Notes: a model not told the origin generated them from the letters alone. DNA of 11,108 nucleotides from Planctomycetota bacterium (GCA_022615465.1 JAKEGR010000399.1:1-11108); one strand, 5' to 3'; shown: positions 1 through 7,487, numbered from the stretch's first letter. Translations and numbers: made by a program.

Positions 1-28
1 CGATTGGTCTGCAGGCGTCCCCATCCCC

Positions 29-664
29 TTGTCCCCTTCACTGCGCAGAGGCGCAATCATTCTCTGCGGTGGTGCGAGCCGCCGAATGGAGCGCGATAAG
101 GCGACGCTGCCATTCGGGGCCGGCGAGGCGATGCTGCAGCGCGTTGTGCGGCTGGTAGGCGGCGAGGTGCCGGCAGCGCGGATCGTGTGCGTGGCGGCCG
201 CGGGACAAGTGCTGCCTGAATTGCCGGCAGAAGTGCGGACGGTTCGCGATCGCGAGCCGCACGTCGGGCCGCTGGCTGGCGTGGCGGCGGGACTGGCTGC
301 CTTGCCGCAACGCGCAATGGACGCCGCGTTTGTCACCGGTTGCGACGTGCCGCTGTTGGTGCCGGCGATCATCCCGCGGCTATTCGATCTGCTGGGCGAT
401 TTTCAAATCGCGGCGCCGCACGATCGTGAGCGGTGGCATCCGCTGCTGGCCGTGTATCGCACGGAGCTACTATCCGCCGTCGAGACGCAATTGGCCGGCG
501 GCAATCGCAGCCTGATCGCGCTCATCGAGCATTGCCGTACGCGGCGCGTGGAGCTTAGCGAACTCCGCGGAGTCGACCCGCAATTCGATTCTTTCGTCAA
601 CATCAATACGCGGGCCGATTACCATAGCGCGTTGCGCCGCGCCGGTTATGAGATCGCGAATTGA
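29..664 (+). CDS. mobA: Molybdenum cofactor guanylyltransferase (MobA-like)
   Basis: Cytoplasmic nucleotidyltransferase expected to transfer GMP from GTP to Mo-molybdopterin, giving the guanine-dinucleotide cofactor of DMSO-reductase/formate-dehydrogenase-type enzymes. Seen in the 211-residue product: the N-terminal nucleotide-binding signature LCGGASRRM (12-20) with DK at 23-24, GPLAG (80-84), the metal-binding GCDVP (104-108), HPLL (137-140) and a C-terminal FVNINT (189-194). The order and total length fit single-domain MobA. The residue after the signature Met is Glu21, where Gly is usual. The start is uncertain: TTG at 29 has no clear ribosome binding site, and the frame stays open to the left window edge, so the real start may lie outside. 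The 3' end overlaps the convergent fhcA by 19 bp. A related NTP-transferase for another substrate (for example a MocA-like enzyme) is less likely because of the C-terminal NINT motif and the fhcA neighbour. Confidence 0.85.
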   Translation: MSPSLRRGAIILCGGASRRMERDKATLPFGAGEAMLQRVVRLVGGEVPAARIVCVAAAGQVLPELPAEVRTVRDREPHVGPLAGVAAGLAALPQRAMDAAFVTGCDVPLLVPAIIPRLFDLLGDFQIAAPHDRERWHPLLAVYRTELLSAVETQLAGGNRSLIALIEHCRTRRVELSELRGVDPQFDSFVNINTRADYHSALRRAGYEIAN

Positions 665-2304
665 CCAGGGGCAAATTCGTCATCGCGAATCGTGTAATTG
701 GCAAATTGAATCGTGTAGTTTTCATCGAACCAATCGCGGATGCCGTCGGCGGCGTCCGCATCATATTCCGGCGCGACGTGGAGTGTCTTGCCGTTGGGCG
801 TGTTCCGGATCTCGCCGTTCTCGAGAAGGACCTCGCCGGCTTTGATCACCAGTCGCGGCAGCTCGAACATCGCCTGGGGATTGGTATTGGGCGTATAGAT
901 GGTGACGTCGGCGTCCGCGCCGGGGCCAAGCTGGCCCTTGTTGGCAAGGCCGAGGATCCGCGCCGGGCCGGCGCGGGTGATGATCGCGATTTCGCCAAGC
1001 GTATACTCGCGGTCGAGATCGGCCAGCAGCGAGCGGTTGCGAACTTCGACCGGACATTGCCCCAGCACGTCGGCACGGTACGTGCGGTCCATCAGCAGCC
1101 GAATAATCTCCGGATAGGCCAGGAACGATCCGCCGTTCGGATGGTCCGTGCTCATCACGACTTGCCACGGGTCATCGACCAACAGATGCCATTCGAGGCC
1201 GATCGCCCATTGCAACGCGTGGACGAGCGACTTGTTGCGGTATCGGATCGGCACGATGCCGCAGCCCGCCTCCTGCTCCACGTCACAGTTCAGCCATTTG
1301 CCCTTGGTGACCTGGTGCAGGAACTGGCCGACCGCGCTGTCGCCGGTCATGGTAATCGTTTTGCCGAACATGACCTGGCCAACATCAACCGTGAGGTCCG
1401 GGTGGGCATTCACATACTCGGCAAGCGGTGCGACCTGGCTGCGGAACGACGTCTCTTCCCCCGCTCCGCCGCCGTAGCTGTGAAACTGGATGTGCGCCAA
1501 ATGGGCGCGGTGGCCATCGAGCGATGCCATTGTTTCGAGAGTGGTCGTCCAGTTGCCCGGCAGGCCCAGATGGTTGCAATGGATGTGGACTGGATGAGGC
1601 AGCGCCAGTTCGTTGGCGGCCTGGGCGACTGCTTGAATGATCTGGCGGGGCGAGATGTCGAAGTGGGGTACGCGGTCGTCGAGGCCGGAAACGTTGCCGG
1701 CGCCTTGCTTCCAAGTTTCGACGCCGCCCGGATTGACCAGCTTGGGGGCGTAGCCTCGTGCCGCACCGAGCAGCCAGGCAAGAAAAGTTCGCACCTTGTC
1801 CGGCTGCCGGTCTTTCACGGCTTGCATGAGGTAGTGATTGTTGCCCACCAGGATATAGCATCCCTTGTCGATGCAGGGCGTATCGGCAAGTTCCATGTGG
1901 GCGTGGCGCGCCAAGAGCGGCGGCACGGCCGCGTCGAATGCCGTCGTGTAACCAAGCCCGGCGTATTTGTAGCCCGTGACGAAGGTGGCCGGCACCGGTC
2001 CTGCCGTGCCGCTCCGCGTACACGAAGTGCGGCGAACGGCGTCGTCAGGGCCTCGCGCCTCGGGATAGATCCGGCGCGCGGCGTTGACCTTCGGACCCGC
2101 AATATGGCAGTGCATATCAACGCCACCCGGCATGACAACCATGCCGGCGGCGTCGATCGTGCGAGCCGGTTTGACGGACGGATCGGCAGGGGCGTTCACG
2201 ATCTTGCCGCCCGCGATCCAGATGTCACGCAGCGCGCCGTCGATGCCGTTTGCCGGGTCGTAGACGGTGCCGCCGGCGATGTGCAGCAGATCGTGACGGG
2301 ACAT
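646..2304 (-). CDS. fhcA: Formyltransferase/hydrolase complex subunit A (formylmethanofuran dehydrogenase subunit A family)
   Basis: Amidohydrolase-fold subunit of the bacterial Fhc complex, homologous to archaeal FwdA/FmdA. In bacteria the complex takes the formyl group from formyl-tetrahydromethanopterin via a methanofuran-like carrier and releases formate. Seen in the 552-residue product: an N-terminal dihydroorotase-like beta region, the metal-binding HCHIAG (65-70) followed by KVN, a KLVNPGG segment whose Lys188 matches the carboxylated metal-bridging lysine of the family, HIHCNHLG (240-247), HLAHIQFH (268-275) and STDHPNGG (385-392) with the catalytic-type Asp387. All expected metal ligands are present, so the enzyme looks intact. 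ATG at 2304 was chosen because family similarity begins there; an upstream in-frame TTG at 2349 would add 15 residues and nearly touch the preceding gene. That gene ends 37 bp upstream on the same strand, suggesting one transcript. No fhcB, fhcC or fhcD is in the window. Confidence 0.93.
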   Translation of the reverse strand: MSRHDLLHIAGGTVYDPANGIDGALRDIWIAGGKIVNAPADPSVKPARTIDAAGMVVMPGGVDMHCHIAGPKVNAARRIYPEARGPDDAVRRTSCTRSGTAGPVPATFVTGYKYAGLGYTTAFDAAVPPLLARHAHMELADTPCIDKGCYILVGNNHYLMQAVKDRQPDKVRTFLAWLLGAARGYAPKLVNPGGVETWKQGAGNVSGLDDRVPHFDISPRQIIQAVAQAANELALPHPVHIHCNHLGLPGNWTTTLETMASLDGHRAHLAHIQFHSYGGGAGEETSFRSQVAPLAEYVNAHPDLTVDVGQVMFGKTITMTGDSAVGQFLHQVTKGKWLNCDVEQEAGCGIVPIRYRNKSLVHALQWAIGLEWHLLVDDPWQVVMSTDHPNGGSFLAYPEIIRLLMDRTYRADVLGQCPVEVRNRSLLADLDREYTLGEIAIITRAGPARILGLANKGQLGPGADADVTIYTPNTNPQAMFELPRLVIKAGEVLLENGEIRNTPNGKTLHVAPEYDADAADGIRDWFDENYTIQFANYTIRDDEFAPGQFAIS

Positions 2305-2341
2305 CAGAATTGATCTGGTGCTTGCGAGCACACCCCGCTTC

Positions 2342-4600
2342 TTATTCAAGATCCTTCAGGTGCATCTCCACGTGAGTAACCCAGGCATCGTCCTCTTGAT
2401 ACGTGATGCTCGTGTAGCTCCGCAGGGCGGCGGCCACTTGGAGCAATTGGTGAATCTGCGGCAGGATAAAACCAGCTTGTACTGCGACGGCCGACTGTTG
2501 GGGATTGACTTCCTCGTCGCTCGTTGCGTCGGACTCCGAGGCCTCGGAATCTTCCTCCACTTTCAGCTTGCCCGCGACTACATCAAAACCGTAATTGATC
2601 CACGGCTCAATAGCGCCGACAAGCTTGGCGAACTGGACGTGCGTCGCCTTGGCGGCGGCACGGTCCATGTCGATCGCCGTGTCGATTTTCAGAGGGGCGG
2701 ACTCGAGCATCCGCTCGGTGAACGCGGGCAGCAGGCTGAAGGCGGCCATGGATTCGGTAAGCCCGCCGTTGAACGCTGTCTGCGAATCGATGCCCCATTG
2801 CGGAGGAAGGGCGTAGGTGTAGAGCGCGCCGCCTTCGACGGCGCGTTCTTTCGGCTCAGGCACCTCGATGGCCGGAACTTTCTCTGGATTCGCTTCGTGG
2901 ATCAGCCTGAGCGCATCCTGAACGACGGAGAAGTATTCGACAGCCCCCTCGCGCAATTGCTCGGCGTCGCTGACGCTCAGAACGATGCCAAGCTCGAGCA
3001 TCGGGAGCGGCTTGGGCGACTTGGGCAATTGATGGAACCATTGGTTGCTGTCCGAGGCAACGTCGAGAACAAACGCCTGCTGGCCGTCGGCCAGCGCCGG
3101 AAACAAATGCTCGCGCGTCGCGCGATTCATCCGGCCCAGCAGTTTCAGAACCTTGTCGCGATATGGGAGGTATTTCGCCCACTCGTCGGCTGGAACCTTT
3201 TGCTCGCCAATCTTCTCCACGCGCTCGCCGATTCTTCTCAACCAGGAGACGGTCTGGTCATAGCTCTCGACAGGTTGGTGCGAACGCGAGGCAGCCACCA
3301 GGAGCGGGTTGCCTCCGACATGGCTGAGGATCGTGAGCGGCTCGGAGTCGTCCAACATGGGAAACTTACCCAGATTGTATTGAAAGCCCTCGTAGCCACG
3401 CGGCGTGAGGTACGAGACGCCCAGCACCGTGCCCAACTCTGGAATGTACTTCAGCAAGTCGCCGCTGAGGCCGCGGAGGTCTTCCAGCAGTGCGGCCCGC
3501 TCGCCTTCGTCGATTTCCGCGGTCTGCAACACTTCGTCGGCCGTGCCGATCAGGTCGTCGAATGTTTGCCGCGGCGAATTGATGCTGTGGGCAAATTGAT
3601 CGCTCATATAACCAATCGACGCAATTCGCTCCGACGCGTGCTTGTTGAGTCGGGCCAAGACTGGGTTATCGGCCAAGACCTCTCCCTGACCAAATGATTC
3701 GAGGTGGTCGGTTGAATCGCCAACGGAGAGCAACACAAATTCATCAACGACGCCCAGGGCTACGACAACGCGCTTATCGATGATGAGTTGCTTCCATTGT
3801 TCGAACTGCTCATCGTCGAGATCATGAGCTTTCTCGCGCAGTTTGTCCCATGGGATCATCGAGCCATCCAATCGCAGCGTAATGAACTCATGGCCGGCGA
3901 TTTGTTCCTTTTGCAAATGCTCGGCAAGTTTCGGTTTCTTTTCATTCAACCGTTCCATGAGGACCGCGTATGCCTTGTCCAAGAGCCGCGCGGCAGCCTC
4001 GCCATCCTGAATACGGAAGCCCCAGACAAGGTCCGGCACCGTGAATTGTTCGGCATGTTCATTCAGCAGTTTGTAGACCTGCCTGGCCATCGCCTGATCG
4101 GGCTTCTGGCCGGTGGAGACCGCTTCGATGCGGGCAGTGCGGGTGACGCCGTTGAACTTCGTCAGCAGTTGCAGCAAGCCGGCCACGTCATCGCTGCCAT
4201 AGATAAAGATCTCTTCCGAAAACATCTGCCTGGCCAGCTTGAATGCTTCCTGCCCCTCGGGCGACTGGAAGCATTCGCGAATTTTGGCGACCGCGGGTTG
4301 GGGCGATTGCTGCCACTGAAATTCGACCTGCATCTTAGCGAGTTGAATGACGGGGATTTCCATCAACCGGGCATAAGCCTTGCTGGCCAGGAAAACGTCC
4401 CATTGCTCCTTGAGCCGCAGGCTCGCCGAGTAAAAGGCAGCGTCGGCGGGAACCGATCGAAGCGAATGAGCCTGATCGGCGATTCCCTCGGCCTGGGCCG
4501 CGTGGCCAAACCGGCCTGCGGCAATGAACGTCAGAACGCCCAAGATGGCGAAAGAGCGAACCCAAACAGAACGTAGGTGGTCACGAGAGCGCGTAGTCAT
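2342..4600 (-). CDS. Secreted protein of unknown function with acidic linker
   Basis: No function recognised. The 752-residue product starts with a signal peptide: basic residues 1-15, a hydrophobic core around 16-28, and a likely cleavage after AQA near residue 37, so it is probably exported. The mature start carries VPADAAFY (50-57), which resembles the opening of DUF3352-type and related planctomycete secreted proteins; that link is from memory and weak. The body is mixed alpha/beta and soluble-looking, with no catalytic motif that I can name. Near the C-terminus a very acidic Glu/Ser/Asp-rich stretch (about 682-698) forms a probable flexible linker before a short final domain ending at residue 752. 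The ATG at 4600 is well supported by GGAGGG six bases upstream; the frame is open further upstream, but that part lacks a ribosome site. It lies 37 bp upstream of fhcA on the same strand and is likely the first gene of that transcript. Confidence 0.85.
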   Translation of the reverse strand: MTTRSRDHLRSVWVRSFAILGVLTFIAAGRFGHAAQAEGIADQAHSLRSVPADAAFYSASLRLKEQWDVFLASKAYARLMEIPVIQLAKMQVEFQWQQSPQPAVAKIRECFQSPEGQEAFKLARQMFSEEIFIYGSDDVAGLLQLLTKFNGVTRTARIEAVSTGQKPDQAMARQVYKLLNEHAEQFTVPDLVWGFRIQDGEAAARLLDKAYAVLMERLNEKKPKLAEHLQKEQIAGHEFITLRLDGSMIPWDKLREKAHDLDDEQFEQWKQLIIDKRVVVALGVVDEFVLLSVGDSTDHLESFGQGEVLADNPVLARLNKHASERIASIGYMSDQFAHSINSPRQTFDDLIGTADEVLQTAEIDEGERAALLEDLRGLSGDLLKYIPELGTVLGVSYLTPRGYEGFQYNLGKFPMLDDSEPLTILSHVGGNPLLVAASRSHQPVESYDQTVSWLRRIGERVEKIGEQKVPADEWAKYLPYRDKVLKLLGRMNRATREHLFPALADGQQAFVLDVASDSNQWFHQLPKSPKPLPMLELGIVLSVSDAEQLREGAVEYFSVVQDALRLIHEANPEKVPAIEVPEPKERAVEGGALYTYALPPQWGIDSQTAFNGGLTESMAAFSLLPAFTERMLESAPLKIDTAIDMDRAAAKATHVQFAKLVGAIEPWINYGFDVVAGKLKVEEDSEASESDATSDEEVNPQQSAVAVQAGFILPQIHQLLQVAAALRSYTSITYQEDDAWVTHVEMHLKDLE

Positions 4601-4606
4601 CGATAT

Positions 4607-4612
4607 CCCTCC
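4607..4612 (-). promoter_or_regulatory. Ribosome binding site of the secreted protein gene
   Basis: Read on the - strand, these bases are GGAGGG, six bases before the ATG at 4600. This strong Shine-Dalgarno match fixes the start and rules against the 48-residue longer open frame that begins at 4744. Confidence 0.75.
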
Positions 4613-4874
4613 ATATACGCAATGCCGGCTGCATGAACGGGAAAAAAGGCCCGCGAGTATTTCGCGTGACTGCCACGGATATTGGCAAGCCTCCCCAAAA
4701 AGTTTTCCGGCACTGCAAGTGGCAATATCAGGAGTATGATGCATCCGTGGCCAGATGTAAATTAGATGAGGGTGTCGGGGAATTGGGAGGGCGGTTGCCA
4801 GGCCGTGCCAGGTTTAGTGCATGGATCATCAACGCACCAAACCGCTGCAAAGGTCACTGACTACCATCGCTTTC

Positions 4875-4894
4875 CAGCGGTTTTCCGCTGTTTT
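4875..4894 (+). terminator. Hairpin with T run (terminator- or attenuator-like)
   Basis: CAGCGG and CCGCTG form a perfect 6-bp stem around a TTTT loop, and the stem is directly followed by TTTT on the + strand. That is the shape of a short intrinsic terminator, but no + strand gene precedes it, so it would act as an attenuator in a long leader or simply be a palindromic operator. The stem and T run are short, so efficient termination is doubtful. Confidence 0.35.
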
Positions 4895-4918
4895 ACTCAT
4901 GGCCGGGTGGTGTATAAC
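4891..4918 (+). promoter_or_regulatory. Possible promoter of the DinB-like gene
   Basis: TATAAC at 4913-4918 is a good -10 match. TTTTAC at 4891-4896, 16 bases upstream, is a poor -35 match. Transcription would begin near 4925, leaving a leader of about 16 bases that still includes the ribosome site. The -35 candidate overlaps the T run after the hairpin, so the two readings partly compete. Confidence 0.3.
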
Positions 4919-4928
4919 GGGATCAAAT

Positions 4929-4934
4929 AGGGAG
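4929..4934 (+). promoter_or_regulatory. Ribosome binding site of the DinB-like gene
   Basis: AGGGAG lies six bases before the ATG at 4941. It decides the start over the ATG at 4821, which has no ribosome site and would add 40 residues not typical of the family. Confidence 0.7.
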
Positions 4935-4940
4935 CAAATT

Positions 4941-5447
4941 ATGTCCAACAGCCAAGTCCAGGAAGCGATCGAGCGGATCACGCTCACCCGACAGTTTACC
5001 GACCAGTTCTTGCAGGGATTGACCAACGAAGAGTGGTTCTGGCATCCCCGGGAGTATCTTACCCACATCGCCTGGCAGGTGGGTCACCTGGCAATGGCTC
5101 AATACTTCCTCTGTTTGCAGCGTGTCCGCGGCCGAGCGCAGGAAGACGCTTCACTAATACCCAACGAGTTCGTTGAGCTTTTCAAAATCGGCTCGACGCC
5201 AACGGCTGACTCCGCCAAATATCCCACTCCAGCGGAGATTCAACGGGTTTTCGAAGCAATCCATCACCAGACTCTCTCCGAACTTGCCGATCGGACCGAT
5301 CAGCAACTGGACATACCGCTCGAACAGCCCCACCCGGTTTTCAAGACAAAGCTCGGCGCGGTCCAGTGGTGCCCGCAACACGAGCTTGTTCACGCGGGGC
5401 AGATCGCGATGCTGCGGCGACTGATGGGCAAGGCACCATTGCGGTAA
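4941..5447 (+). CDS. DinB-superfamily protein (DinB/YfiT-like putative metalloenzyme)
   Basis: Small four-helix-bundle cytoplasmic protein of the DinB/YfiT superfamily. Members bind a divalent metal through three histidines, and several are thiol-dependent transferases; the substrate here is unknown. Seen in the 168-residue product: a first helix with early polar residues, HIAWQVGHL (42-50) giving His49, and the C-terminal QHELVHAGQIAMLRRL (146-161) giving His147 and His151 in the HxxxH arrangement, followed by the family's closing GQIxxLRR. The length matches the family (about 150-180). The name DinB comes from a DNA-damage-induced Bacillus gene and should not be confused with DNA polymerase IV. 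The recQ gene follows 61 bp downstream on the same strand (19 bp if its GTG start is used), so co-transcription is possible. Confidence 0.8.
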   Translation: MSNSQVQEAIERITLTRQFTDQFLQGLTNEEWFWHPREYLTHIAWQVGHLAMAQYFLCLQRVRGRAQEDASLIPNEFVELFKIGSTPTADSAKYPTPAEIQRVFEAIHHQTLSELADRTDQQLDIPLEQPHPVFKTKLGAVQWCPQHELVHAGQIAMLRRLMGKAPLR

Positions 5448-5498
5448 TCCGTTTGCGGGACGCAGCGTGAGCGCACCTCATCTACCACCCTGGAACGC

Positions 5499-5505
5499 GG
5501 AGAGG
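5499..5505 (+). promoter_or_regulatory. Ribosome binding site deciding the recQ start
   Basis: GGAGAGG precedes the ATG at 5509, with its GGAG core six bases away. The alternative GTG at 5467 has only a weak GGGA upstream and would add 14 residues lacking family features. Confidence 0.55.
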
Positions 5506-5508
5506 ACC

Positions 5509-7452
5509 ATGACGGCCATCGTGGACAAAGCCCAAACCGTGCCGCCCTCTGCCAGGAAAGCATTACAGGACGTGTTCGGTTTCAGTGAGCTCCGGCCAGG
5601 GCAGCCCGAGGTCGTCTCCCGGCTGTTAGCAGGCCGTTCGGTACTGGCTGTCTTTCCAACTGGCGGCGGCAAAAGCTTGTGTTATCAGTTGCCGGCGATG
5701 GTGCTGGACGGCCTGACGGTGGTCGTCTCACCACTGATCGCACTCATGAAAGATCAGATCGATTTCTTGCTCGAGCATGGCGTCCCGGCTGCGCGGCTGG
5801 ATTCGAGCCTCGATCGTGACGAGGCCTTGCGTACGTACGACGACTTGCGTGCGAAGCGGACACGGCTCCTGTATGTCTCGCCCGAGCGGCTCGGCAACGA
5901 GCGTTTTTTGCAGCTCCTCGCCCAGCAATCGATTGGTCTACTGGCGGTCGATGAGGCGCATTGCATCAGCGAATGGGGCCATAACTTCCGGCCCGACTAT
6001 TTGAAACTTGCCGCGTTGGCGCGACAACTCAAGGTGGGACGCGTCCTCGCGCTGACGGCTACGGCCACGCCCGCTGTGGCGGCCGATATCGCCACCGCCT
6101 TCGAGATCGAGTCCGGGGACATTGTGCATACTGGCTTCTATCGGCCGAATTTGAACCTACGCGTGACGGCGTGCGCGGAGGAAAAGCGGGCCCAGTTGCT
6201 GGCATCGCGGCTCCAGGCACGCCCGCTTGGACCGATCATTGTGTACGTGACGCTGCAACGAACGGCAAACCAGATTGCCGGCTACTTATCGAAGTGCGGC
6301 TTCATGGCGCGAGCGTATCACGCGGGGCTTTCCGCCGAGGATCGCACCGAAATCCAAGAAGCATTCATGGCGGCCGATGACATGATCATCGTGGCCACGA
6401 TCGCCTTCGGCATGGGGATCGACAAGGCCAACATCCGCGCCGTTTATCACTTCAACCTCCCAAAAAGCCTGGAAAGCTACATGCAAGAAATCGGCCGTGC
6501 CGGCCGCGACGGCGAGCCAGCCGTGTGTGAGATGCTGGCTTGTGCGGAGGATATTGTGACGCTGGAAAACTTCACCTTCGGCGACACGCCAGAACCGGCT
6601 ACGGTTGCCGCAATGGTCGGCGAGTTGCTCGGCCAGGGGGAACAGTTCGACATCAGCGTGTACGACTTGGCCCAGCGGCATGACGTACGTGAATTAGTCG
6701 CCAAGACGCTACTGACCTATCTGGAGTTAGGCGGCGTGCTGCGATCGACAGGGCCGTTCTACTCGCAGTTCAAATTCCAGCCGCAGCGGCCGTCGGCGGA
6801 GATTCTGGCCGGATTTGACGCGACTCGCGCGGCGTTTCTGCGTGAAGTATTTCGTTCCGCGAGCAAAGGGAGAACGTGGTTTTCCCTCGATGCCGACGCG
6901 GTGGGCCGCCAAATCGGTCAGCCGCGCGAGCGAATTGTTGCCGCGCTCAATTATCTGGAGCAAACGGGGGATTTGGTCGTCGAGGCGACCGGTGTGCGAC
7001 AGGGCTATCGACGATTGCAACCGTCCTGCGATCGGCAATCGCTCGTCGAATCGCTAGTGCATCGATTCCTCCAGCGCGAGCAACACGACATTGCCCGGGT
7101 CCACAGCGTTGTTTCGATGGCGGAGAGCGACGGCTGCCTGACGGCGTATTTGCTCAGTTATTTTGGTGAGCAACGCTCGGCGTGTGGACACTGCATTCGC
7201 TGCGATGGCCAGGCGGCGCAGCGGCTGGCGCGATCCCACCATGACTTTGATGCGGACACAGATGTCGAAGTAATCCGCCGACTCCGTGCGGAACAACACT
7301 CAGCGCTAAGCACTCCGCGGCAACTTGCCCGTTTTCTCTGCGGCATCTCGTCGCCAGCAACTACGCGAGCCAAGCTCCGCGCGCGGCCCGAATTCGGCCA
7401 GTGGGCGCACTTGTCATTTGCCGAGGTGCTAGCACTGGCAGAGTGCGCGTAA
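5509..7452 (+). CDS. recQ: RecQ-family ATP-dependent DNA helicase
   Basis: Superfamily 2 helicase that unwinds DNA 3' to 5' in recombination and replication-fork repair. Seen in the 647-residue product: motif 0 (FGFSELRPGQ, 23-32), Walker A PTGGGKS (50-56), motif Ia (VVVSPLIALMKDQ, 71-83), DEAH (148-151), the RecQ-specific aromatic loop SEWGHNFRPDY (154-164), LTATAT (182-187), motif V (FGMGIDK, 300-306) and arginine-finger motif VI (QEIGRAGRDG, 326-335). All core motifs are intact. Two winged-helix-like stretches follow (about 365-425 and 445-505), and only then a zinc-binding cysteine set at 543, 559, 562 and 565 around YFGE (551-554). In E. coli RecQ the zinc cysteines directly follow the core. 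The tail is not an obvious HRDC domain. ATG at 5509 was chosen for its ribosome site; GTG at 5467 is possible. The stop overlaps an ATG of the next frame (TAATG). Confidence 0.93.
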   Translation: MTAIVDKAQTVPPSARKALQDVFGFSELRPGQPEVVSRLLAGRSVLAVFPTGGGKSLCYQLPAMVLDGLTVVVSPLIALMKDQIDFLLEHGVPAARLDSSLDRDEALRTYDDLRAKRTRLLYVSPERLGNERFLQLLAQQSIGLLAVDEAHCISEWGHNFRPDYLKLAALARQLKVGRVLALTATATPAVAADIATAFEIESGDIVHTGFYRPNLNLRVTACAEEKRAQLLASRLQARPLGPIIVYVTLQRTANQIAGYLSKCGFMARAYHAGLSAEDRTEIQEAFMAADDMIIVATIAFGMGIDKANIRAVYHFNLPKSLESYMQEIGRAGRDGEPAVCEMLACAEDIVTLENFTFGDTPEPATVAAMVGELLGQGEQFDISVYDLAQRHDVRELVAKTLLTYLELGGVLRSTGPFYSQFKFQPQRPSAEILAGFDATRAAFLREVFRSASKGRTWFSLDADAVGRQIGQPRERIVAALNYLEQTGDLVVEATGVRQGYRRLQPSCDRQSLVESLVHRFLQREQHDIARVHSVVSMAESDGCLTAYLLSYFGEQRSACGHCIRCDGQAAQRLARSHHDFDADTDVEVIRRLRAEQHSALSTPRQLARFLCGISSPATTRAKLRARPEFGQWAHLSFAEVLALAECA

Positions 7453-7487
7453 TGTTCCGGCGCGTCCAACCGACAGGAATTCATCTG

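Larger units (their letters stand above)
4601..4940. other. Divergent intergenic region
   Basis: This 340-bp stretch separates the leftward secreted-protein gene from the rightward DinB-like gene and should contain promoters for both. It is visibly more AT-rich than the flanking genes, with several A and T runs. On the right side are a 6-bp hairpin with a T run (4875-4894) and a possible promoter (4891-4918). TGCCAGG occurs twice with a 10-base period (4796-4802, 4806-4812). A + strand open frame of 75 codons (4633-4860) has no ribosome site and mixed third-position bases, and was not accepted as a gene. No convincing -10/-35 pair was found for the leftward gene. Confidence 0.6.

Noticed and set aside
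661..2313. A 550-codon open frame on the + strand, antisense to fhcA
   Set aside because: fhcA on the opposite strand has complete family motifs. The antisense product has no recognisable motif, and long mirror frames are expected opposite a GC-rich gene.
2318..3697. A 459-codon open frame on the + strand, antisense to the secreted protein gene
   Set aside because: The - strand frame has a signal peptide and a strong ribosome site. The antisense frame has neither and no family resemblance.
3788..4576. A 262-codon open frame on the + strand within the same secreted protein gene
   Set aside because: A mirror frame of the coding strand with no ribosome site and no recognisable motif.
4641..4654. 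GGG and CCC flanking an A-rich stretch, read as a possible hairpin before the leftward gene
   Set aside because: A stem of three or four pairs with a loop of about eight bases is too weak to call a terminator or regulatory structure.
4633..4860. A 75-codon open frame in the divergent intergenic region
   Set aside because: No Shine-Dalgarno sequence before its ATG, third codon positions are mixed rather than GC-rich, and no similarity is recognised. It could only be revived by conservation in relatives.
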